This document shows, piece after piece, positions 44,001 through 59,519 of a stretch of 59,519 bases of DNA. Where the stretch lies: positions 1,567,482 to 1,627,000 of the forward strand of contig BCIH01000002.1 of assembly GCA_002897115.2 (NCBI GenBank). Reading direction: 5' to 3'. This DNA comes from Prototheca cutis (Eukaryota > Chlorophyta > Trebouxiophyceae > Chlorellales > Chlorellaceae). The stretch's first letter is position 1; every line of letters begins with the position of its first letter. The position numbers and the translations under genes are program-made. The notes below the pieces were generated by a model, which saw nothing but the letters and a program-made list of their open reading frames with translations, searched no databases and had not been told where the DNA came from.

Positions 44001-44789
44001 GGGCCGCCTCTGCCTCTGCCTCGGTCCGCTCGGCGGTCGCCTGGCGGGCCGCCGCACGAGCCTCGTCGCACTCCCGCTGCAGCCGATCCCGCTCGGCCTG
44101 TGGAGGGAATGGCCTTGGTGTTTGAGCTCGGCAGGCGCCCTCATTCTTGCTGCAGGATCGCAGAAGTGAGTCCCTCCCGGCCGTAGGAGCGGTGCCCTTC
44201 CCAATTGCAGCCCCCCGTCCCCCGATCAGGAGGAAGCCAAAGCACAAAAACCCCATTCGTAACCTGCAGGCGCTGTAGGTCGGATGCATGAGAGGGAGAC
44301 CCGACCGTCAAGTGCGCCGAGCTGCCGTCCAGGTAACGACGGCGGCCATCAGGCGTGCGCTTCACAGGGCTGCGCCCATTCAGGCCGGAGCCGTCCGGCA
44401 GGGGCCGGAGCTTTGGTGGCGATGCCAGCCAACCCCCATGGTAGGCTGGAATGCTGCCCGTCGGTGAGTACGCACCTGCTACACGGTCCTGTCCAGGTGA
44501 CAGGGCCGGCTCATCATGCCGGGCAAGGCCTGCCTTGGGCAGCAGAGCATCACGCTGGGACGCCCGCTGCTGCACGCGCTGCTCCTGCACATCCCACTGC
44601 ACACAAGGGCGGCGTCCATGGACGCAGGTTTGAAAACCAAGCAAGAGAGCCTGCAGCTTGTGCTGTGGGATTGCATGGCAGCTCGTCATTCCCCGGGGAG
44701 CGTCCATCATGCCCACCACAGACCCCCCGGTCTACCTGTGCTGCCAGCTCCCGAAACCTGCTCAGAGGGTCCTGCGCCTGTGGAGACAT
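36335..44789 (-). CDS. Very long Ala/Glu/Arg-rich coiled-coil protein
   Basis: One gene of about 16 exons and, by my estimate, about 2,000 residues. It begins 'MSPQAQDPLSRFRELAAQ' (start 44789), followed by a non-helical Pro/Ser/Gly region ('SPTGSIPAYHGGWLASPPKL', 'GRSPVKRTPDGRRRYLDGSS'). From about 44100 to 36850 almost every exon is heptad-rich: for example, 'ERDRLQRECDEARAAARQAT', 'RETELARRAAELEGLAGRVR', 'ERDALEEQLSREAAELEARA', 'EQLSRDREQLSREREELVGV', 'RADLEKRDKGLAAREVELEA'-like sequence. Exon ends are in heptad register with no long break, so the product should be a rod. The C-terminus is less regular ('LLHLQRGTSQLARVEGIAQA', 'MRYAAWEEDLAAKLHELMLA') and ends 'EETEIL'. No motor, kinase or membrane domain is seen. 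A structural role (cytoskeleton, centrosome-like, nuclear periphery or Golgi tether) is possible, but sequence cannot decide. Confidence 0.75.
37372..37413 (-). repeat. Tandem duplication of a 21-base heptad unit in the coiled-coil gene
   Basis: Adjacent near-identical units 'CGGGACAGCTGTTCGCG' (plus strand) encode the repeated heptads in 'EQLSRDREQLSREREEL'. It shows in miniature how the rod may have grown. Confidence 0.7.
40976..41068 (-). repeat. Compound C/A homopolymer tract in a coiled-coil gene intron
   Basis: About 38 C, 8 A, 27 C, then mixed CA and 14 more C on the plus strand, so G-rich on the sense strand of the gene. It sits in an intron between exons ending near 40960 and starting near 41135. 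Confidence 0.85.
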
Positions 44790-45130
44790 GTCAAACGCCG
44801 CTCAATATGCACATGTCTAAAGCCCGCGAGTCGTCATCTGGCATGGCCGGGGTGGGCCATGCTCGACGCGGGGGGGTGGCAGGCCTGCAGCAGGTTCGGA
44901 GAGACCGCTCGCGCCCTCCACCTGGGCCCCGCTCCCCGCAGTATTCCAGGAACGTCGAAATGCAATGCCGCGTATTGGATGCCTACGAGAAGGCCTGCAA
45001 GACTGGCGATGGGAGAACCGACAGGCTGCCAGAAGAACAAAATTCAAACGGCGCTCCGGTCGTCGCGGCGAGAGGTGAATTTGGATTTATATAAACCACG
45101 AATGGTGGCCTCCCATCGAACCATCTGATC
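44790..45130. other. Coiled-coil gene promoter side and tRNA leader
   Basis: No protein gene seen. The right part holds the upstream elements of the tRNA gene, listed separately. Confidence 0.4.
45086..45095 (+). promoter_or_regulatory. TATA-like element upstream of the permuted tRNA gene
   Basis: 'TTTATATAAA' in an otherwise GC-rich region, 36-45 bases upstream of the first tRNA base (45131). TATA-like elements near -30 assist RNA polymerase III on many plant and algal tRNA genes. This could matter more when the internal A and B boxes are in reversed order. Confidence 0.5.
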
Positions 45131-45217
45131 TGCAGGAGGTCCCAGGTTCAATTCCTGGATGGTCCACTGTCCGAATCCCGGGCTATTAGCTCAGTTGGTA
45201 GAGCGCCTGCTTAGCAT
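45131..45217 (+). tRNA. Circularly permuted tRNA-Ala(AGC) gene
   Basis: The 3' half comes first: 45131-45166 gives base 38 (T), anticodon 3' strand GCAGG, variable AGGTC, T arm CCAGG-TTCAATT-CCTGG, acceptor 3' strand ATGGTCC and discriminator A. A 13-base spacer (45167-45179) follows. The 5' half is 45180-45217: acceptor GGGCTAT, TA, D arm GCTC-AGTTGGTA-GAGC, G26, anticodon 5' strand CCTGC and loop TTAGCA with anticodon AGC; T45217 is an alternative base 38. Reordered, all four stems pair fully: acceptor 7 bp with G3:U70, D 4 bp, anticodon 5 bp, T 5 bp. G15-C48, G18G19, T54T55C56 and A58 are all in place. G3:U70 is the alanine identity pair. The B box 'GGTTCAATTCC' lies upstream of the A box 'TAGCTCAGTTGG'. 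Flanks 5'-TTAG (45217-45220) and 5'-CTGA (45125-45128) can pair to form a splicing-endonuclease-type helix with a 3-base bulge TCT. No CCA is encoded. Confidence 0.92.
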
Positions 45218-45480
45218 TAGTTTTGTTCCTTTTTGCTTTTTTCGCTGTTATTTATTTGGGCAGCCGCCCTCGTCAAGAGAGCTGACCTCTTCATTTTGCA
45301 CCTGGCCTGGGCACTGCGTTCTCGGGCCAGCAGGTTCTCCAGGCTGTCGGACACATGGAAAGGCAGCGGGAAAGAATTGACGCGTTCATGCTGGGTTTCG
45401 GCATCCCCGTGGATGATGTACATTGTCCATGCCTGCCAGCCTTTCGGTATGATGCGTGCGTGGCAGTCTCGTGATTGCAG
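45218..45480 (-). other. Protein-like open segment, unassigned
   Basis: The minus-strand frame ends next to the tRNA and contains 'RIIPKGWQAWTMYIIHGDAE' and 'RVNSFPLPFHVSDSLENLLA' followed by basic residues. Composition is protein-like and a splice acceptor is possible near 45470, but no upstream exon could be linked and no family was recognised. It may be the 3' exon of an unknown minus-strand gene or chance. Confidence 0.25.
45221..45242 (+). terminator. RNA polymerase III terminator (T runs)
   Basis: A T4 run begins at 45221, four bases after the tRNA 5' half, and T5 to T6 runs follow within 20 bases. This is the expected position for Pol III termination of the permuted precursor. Confidence 0.7.
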
Positions 45481-45946
45481 AGGCAGTGTTGGTCGTGTGA
45501 GTGTGCATTTAACAGATGGTCCAGTCCACATTCCTGTCCGTGTCGGCATATGATCATATTGTTGTCACGGAGCAGAGTACAGTAGGATGTACGCCTCACC
45601 AAGGGGTTGCTCGCGCGGCCAGTTTGGGGTGGGTGGCTTCGGGGGAGAGGATGCTCGATCCCCCACGCCAGCCGGACTCCGACGTGCTCCAACGAGGCCC
45701 GCGATCAGAAACGGGACCCAGAGATTGCCAACGACGCAACGCTGCCAATTGTACTCTGCTCAATCCGTTTGAGGAAATAAAACTGAATCGAATCTTTGAT
45801 TGGCGCACGACCAGGGGCGGCGTCCAGCCACTGAACGCGTCGACCCGGAGCGTGTTCGATTTTTCGACGGGCGCCAGCACACGGTCAAAGAGGCCGGCAT
45901 TGGTTGACGCTCGTTGGTCTGAACTCCTGCGTTTATACGGCCCGGA
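45481..45946. other. No confident gene; upstream of the 163-residue gene
   Basis: Open on both strands over long distances (plus-strand frame 45516-45950 ending 'DARWSELLRLYGPE'), but without a recognised family. Treated as promoter and leader of the following gene. Confidence 0.35.
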
Positions 45947-46545
45947 ATGACGACACGAACGCGGCTTGGGAGGGAAGACTCGCGGGCGGTGCTGGTTGAG
46001 CGGGTGCACCTGTGGAACCTGGAGGCAAAGAACGTTGCCAAGACCCCAGGCGCCCAGATCGTGGTGTCCACGTGGACGCAGACAGGCAAGGCAGCGTGGC
46101 AACGTATCCGATTGGATTGACCATGCTGCAAGCATGCGTGGGGGCCGAGGGTGCTGGGCACAGCGCCGCCCGCTGAGTATCGTCCCTGGGACCCTGCCCC
46201 CCCCCCACAGATGCCGTGAGAGATGTGGTTGGTCCGAGGTATCCCTACTACACTGTGCCTGATCAGGACTGGGTTGCAAAGGCACGTGCTTGGTGGGAAG
46301 CAGGCGGCCTGGCTTCTCCCCGGGGTGCCCACGTGCGTGTGCGTGTCTGCCCTGGAGGGGTCGTTTGTGCAGCAACTGCTGGGTCTGCTGCGCCGGTTCC
46401 AACGACTCCATGCACACCCTGCTCCCGGCAGACAGCGGCAGAGGAGGAGGAGAGTGCAAAAGCCCAAGCGACGACAGCAGTGCCACTGTCGAAGTTCCGA
46501 TTCAAAGTCGTCAACCAGTCGGCCTTGCCGCCTGCAGAACCCTGA
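45947..46545 (+). CDS. Unrecognised 163-residue protein, two exons
   Basis: Exons 45947-46103 and 46211-46545 join in phase to 163 residues. The first encodes 'MTTRTRLGREDSRAVLVERV', 'HLWNLEAKNVAKTPGAQIVV', 'STWTQTGKAAWQ'. The second continues 'HAVRDVVGPRYPYYTVPDQD', 'WVAKARAWWEAGGLASPRGA', then a Cys/Pro/Thr-rich variable stretch, and ends 'LSKFRFKVVNQSALPPAEP'. The conserved-looking aromatic and tryptophan positions in both exons and the in-frame junction across GT-AG borders support a real gene. The acceptor follows a 10-base C run. No signal peptide or membrane segment. Function unknown. Confidence 0.6.
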
Positions 46546-47862
46546 GGTCATGGGGCCAGCTGAAGGGAGGACCACACTGCGCTTCGCGGCTTTGCATGTG
46601 CTGACAACATGCTCCAAAGCCCTCGCGTTCCAGGTTGGTCTGTGACGACGTGACGGGATTGGAGCTCGATCCGGTGCAACCCGGGGTGCTGCGCGAGGTG
46701 TGTCCGATCCCAACCCGCGCTTCCCTTCCCGTGGCCGTCCGCCACGTAGGAGCCTGTGTGCCTCAGCAAGATGCTTGCTGCAACTTCCGACGAGGAGTCG
46801 ACGAGGTGGACGAGACTGCAGCCGTGTCATGGTCGTCGATCCATTGATCGCTTGTCCATGACCGACCCCGTCGAAGCCGACTCACTCATGCTGATAGACA
46901 AACTCAACTCTTTGGAACAGCCTTCCTGACCATCAAGCCCATTTTGCCCAAGCCGTGATGCCCCGTTGGGGCGTCATGGCAGACCTTCACACCCATCTCT
47001 CGTGCGCACGATTTTGTTGTTCCTTCCGATGCTGGCGACCCCCCGTCAACAGCCAGAGTGCAAAGAGCGAGGCCGACCCCCCTGGTCGCGAGTCGTAGTT
47101 CTCGCTCGCGATCTCGATGCGCTGGACCAAACCATCATGACCCTGTATCTGTCGCATCGATACATTATGAGAGCGTGGGGCTTGCCGGAAGCCATCCTGC
47201 CCGCATCAAGCAGTACAAGTTGCGCCACATGGTTTTCAGCGCACATGCTTCCGGATTCATACAGAGCTGACGGACCACCTTCCAGCAATTCCTGTCCAGG
47301 GCAAGGCCACACATAACAGACTCAATTCAACATGGTCAAACAAAATGAAGCTCAACTCTTATAATTGATCGTCGAAGGTCCATGAACACCTGCCCAAGCC
47401 ACGTTTAGGCCCTACGATACCCATCTACGTGGCCTCCATGCATCTTATATACCAGAGGGGAAAAACTGCAAGAACCCCAAAGCGCTCGCGACTCTGGCAG
47501 GGCGTGTTGAACCTCTAGCTGACATCCAGTCAACCGTCGGTCCTTGCCGTTTTGCATGCCCATATTGTCCCTTGATCCGTGTCCAGCAACGGGGCAACGG
47601 ACCGCACCAGTCGTACGACGCCTCATGCGGTTCGGGGAATCCAACGTTTTCGTCGAGGAAGCCTCCAAAGGGGATGGTGGGGACAAGCGTATGACTGCAC
47701 TACCATGTGTACAGTTTCTTCAAAAGGATCGGATAGAATTATAGGGAGGTCTGTGTCGCGGCAGTCCCAGCGAGCGTGTTTCAAAAGGTGTTTCCTCGAG
47801 GGCGCCCGCACCGGCACCACATCTGCAGCCTCGGCGCCAAACATTCGCCGATGTGCAGCGGG
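46546..47862. other. 1.3-kb stretch with one candidate small ORF
   Basis: Contains the 53-codon frame at 46771-46929 and otherwise no recognised coding sequence. The region 46930-47860 holds only unsupported open frames on both strands. Confidence 0.4.
46771..46929 (+). CDS. Candidate small ORF or terminal exon
   Basis: ATG to TGA, 52 residues: 'MLAATSDEESTRWTRLQPCH', 'GRRSIDRLSMTDPVEADSLM', 'LIDKLNSLEQPS'. The C-terminal half is acidic and looks helical. It could instead be the last exon of a spliced gene, because a 3' splice site (ACGTAG) occurs at 46742-46747 in open frame. A possible partner exon is the plus-strand stretch ending at about 46635 ('EGRTTLRFAALHVLTTCSKA'). Low confidence. 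Confidence 0.25.
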   Translation: MLAATSDEESTRWTRLQPCHGRRSIDRLSMTDPVEADSLMLIDKLNSLEQPS

Positions 47863-49450
47863 ATGTCTCGTCACATCGTCCTACTCCTCCTGGCAGTGTC
47901 TTTGCACTGCTCTGCTGCAAGCGGCGTGCACAGGCGCGGGTGCTTTTGACACGGGTTGCGTTGCGGTGTGAGGACTGGGATGTGCTGGGCAGGTTGGCCG
48001 GGCAAGGTGCTGAGCCTAACCCATTCAGGTTTGCATCAGCACTGCGTCACCGATACCGAAGTGGGCTTTCATTATGCTCTTGGTCAACCCCTTGTCCCGG
48101 CAGTCGACGTCTGCTGGCCACCACCGGTGCCGCCACGGCCACTGGCCCGGACAGCCGTGCCATAGCGGCCGGGATCTCGGCCACCGACCCGTTCACAGGT
48201 TTGCGCGGTTGGGCGAGCTTGTAATGATATTGGGGAAACGTTCCATCTGCTGGGTCGCGATTTGGCTGGCATGCGCATGACCTGTGGCATACCCTCTCGG
48301 CACTCGTCATCCCCCTGGACACACGCGCGACCGTGGCTCCCAACATCGATCAGACATCTCCTGTCCGCCCCTTGCGACTCTCGCCCCCACCTCCCCTCCC
48401 CTGCCGTCACACACAGGCGCCCAGATTAATGCTCAGGTCGCAGGAGGCGTTTCCACCGTCGGCACCGTGTCGACAACCGGTCAGGCGGACTCTGCCACCG
48501 GTGACAACTCTGCCACCGGAACCGGCACGGTCACCAGCTCTGGACTGGGCGCATCCGCGGGCGTGGGTGTGCTGACCGCCAGCACACCAAGCACGGCCGT
48601 GGGCACCGTCCTGGGTAGTGGCACCGTGAGTCGGCCTGGTAGTTACTGTCTGTGTATGTGCATGGGGTGGGTGCCCGGTGCCGCAGGCATTTCCATTGGC
48701 AGTTGCAGCAAATCCATGCCCGTGCCTTATCCCCTCTCCTGCGATCCCCCCACCCCCCTCACCAAAACACACACACTCTCTTCAGGCCGCCGGCGCGGCC
48801 GGCACGCCAGCCACTGTAGCCAGCGAGCTGAACACAGTGGTGACCACGCCGGCCGGGACGGCAAACGCGACCACGGCTGCCAGCGCCAACGCGACAAACG
48901 GTGTTGCGACCGTCAGCTCGGTTGCTGCAGCATCCGGGACCGCCACTGGCGCTGCGGTGAGTTGGTCAGGCCTGTGCTCCCGGCGGCTGTGGCTGGCAGG
49001 TTGCGGCCATGCTGATATCCTTGTTCTCTTTGCATGGCTGTCGACCCTTCCCCAGCCCCAACTTCAACGAACCACCCACCACCCGATGCACTGCAGGCCT
49101 TTGCCAACAGTAGTGCGACGACGACTCCGTTTGGGGTGGACCCAAATGCCACGACAACGACCAACAGCTCAGCGACGGTTACCACGGGCCCACCTGCCTG
49201 CGACACGCTGACAACCGCCGACCTTCTGTTTGGGGCACTCTGCCCTGCTGGTTACTACCCAGAGGAGTGCACCGAGGGTGGTTCGCCCAGGTTTGTCTGC
49301 AGCACAACGGGAATCACAGATCTCCCTGTTTGCCCGAGCAATCCTGACTTTGTTCTTTTGGTCGACGGCAGGTGCGACCCTGAGTCTGCCCACCCCACCC
49401 TTGTCTATTGCGATGGTGCGGGATTTGCCCAACTTTTCTGCACCCCATGA
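47863..49450 (+). CDS. Secreted Ala/Thr/Ser-rich glycoprotein with Cys-rich C-terminal domain
   Basis: The first exon encodes a signal peptide, 'MSRHIVLLLLAVSLHCSAAS', followed by 'GVHRRG' and, across an intron (donor at about 47940, acceptor at about 48103), 'RRLLATTGAATATG'. Basic 'RRLL' after the signal is common in green algal secreted and cell-wall proteins. The next exons are low complexity: 'GAQINAQVAGGVSTVGTVST', 'TGTGTVTSSGLGASAGVGVL', 'ATVASELNTVVTTPAGTANA', 'TTAASANATNGVATVSSVAA', with N-glycosylation sequons NAT and NSS and dense Thr/Ser for O-glycans. The last exon is a Cys-rich module of about 85 residues: 'CDTLTTADLLFGALCPAGYY', 'PEECTEGGSPRFVCSTTGIT', 'LVYCDGAGFAQLFC', with about nine Cys. 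Five exons in order give an extracellular, probably wall-associated, protein. The product name is inferred from architecture; the Cys module is not one I recognise. Confidence 0.7.
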
Positions 49451-50095
49451 AATGCCCAAACTGAACTCCATACACCATTATCCATCCCATGGGCCCGCCT
49501 TTGACACCGCGCAGCCAGTCCACTTGAGTCCAACCCGTGAAACGCGGGGCACCAACACCATGCGTTTGTCTGTTCCTCCACCGCAACCCCCCCCCCTCCA
49601 GCACAGCGCAGCACTGCCCGACCTCATTTGACCAGCCAGAGTAGTTCATCTGTCATTTTCCATCAACGTGTCCGTGCAAGCGCAGACCCATCGAGCTGCA
49701 ACCCACAAAGACCTGTAACACTGACCTGCCAAACAATGTCCAGTGTCCTGGGGATGCAGTCTGCTGATGGCAATACAGACGCAACACGTGATCTGGTCAG
49801 AACGAGGCCCACTGCGCGTGGGTCTCCTCACACCCCTGGAGACCCCAGAACCGCTCACCTCGCGCCCACGTTCAAATTTCGGGCAATCTGCAAACCGCGA
49901 TCGACACGGCAGGAGGTTCCCTCCATTGCGATCGATGCCAACCTCAGGACATTATCCACAAGTGCAGAAGAAAGCAACAATGACCCCCGCGACGTGGTGA
50001 CGGGTCGTGCGGATCGTGGGCGAGACGCAGAGCGCACCCCTCCATGCTAGGGGTCGCCAAGCTCCGGCCGACTGACGTTGCTCGAGGGCGAGGCC
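49451..50095. other. Intergenic, POLE promoter side
   Basis: Between the secreted protein stop and the POLE start. No coding similarity found. Confidence 0.4.

Positions 50096-59519
<9,424 letters not shown>

Noticed and set aside
45180..45217. A truncated ordinary tRNA-Ala pseudogene (5' half only)
   Set aside because: The matching 3' half lies just upstream and pairs with it perfectly in all stems, which a random fragment would not do.
45596..46830. Long minus-strand open frames opposite the 163-residue gene
   Set aside because: No family motif and no consistent splice chain; the plus-strand exons join in phase and look more protein-like.

Overview
The window is nuclear DNA of a green alga, most likely a Chlorella-like trebouxiophyte. 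The evidence is GC-rich sequence, protein genes cut by many short GT-AG introns, plant-type proteins (a plastid phosphoenolpyruvate/phosphate translocator, plant-like MED27), separate cytosolic and mitochondrial ribosomal protein genes, and eukaryotic housekeeping genes on both strands. It is a draft assembly: two long N gaps (19857-19934 and 34170-34449), isolated ambiguous bases, and very long C/G homopolymers, mostly in introns.

Layout, left to right: the tail of a repeat; ALG9 (+); MED27 (-); cytochrome b5 (+); an unrecognised charged protein (-); plastid PPT (-); a repeat copy; NMD3 (-) and RPL17/uL22 (+) as a divergent pair; a UTP16/Bud21-like nucleolar protein (-); an unrecognised protein with a C-terminal membrane segment (+); stand-alone glutamate 5-kinase with a PUA domain (-); an RBM39/CAPER-like splicing factor (+); mitochondrial uL4m (-) and cytosolic eS30 (+) as a second divergent pair; an F-box/leucine-rich-repeat protein (-); a repeat cluster at 33.6-36.0 kb; a coiled-coil protein of about 2,000 residues (-); a circularly permuted tRNA-Ala(AGC) gene; two small unrecognised genes; a secreted Ala/Thr/Ser-rich protein (+); and the 5' two-thirds or less of the DNA polymerase epsilon catalytic subunit gene (+), which runs off the right edge.

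Functional themes: four or five genes serve ribosome production (NMD3, RPL17, UTP16-like, uL4m, eS30), four of them in two head-to-head pairs with 350-370 bp shared promoters. Others serve N-glycan assembly (ALG9), transcription and splicing (MED27, RBM39), proline synthesis (G5K), plastid metabolite transport (PPT) and chromosome replication (POLE).

The strongest unusual feature is at 45131-45217. There the 3' half of a tRNA lies upstream of its 5' half. Put back in order, the halves give every canonical stem, the anticodon AGC and the alanine identity pair G3:U70. The second lead is a repeat family (four copies or fragments) carrying a degenerate Fanzor/TnpB-like C-terminal zinc-ribbon/RuvC-III segment followed by a conserved, hairpin-rich non-coding right end that could be an omega-RNA-like guide scaffold. 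Exon joins were worked out by eye, so boundaries not given exactly are approximate.
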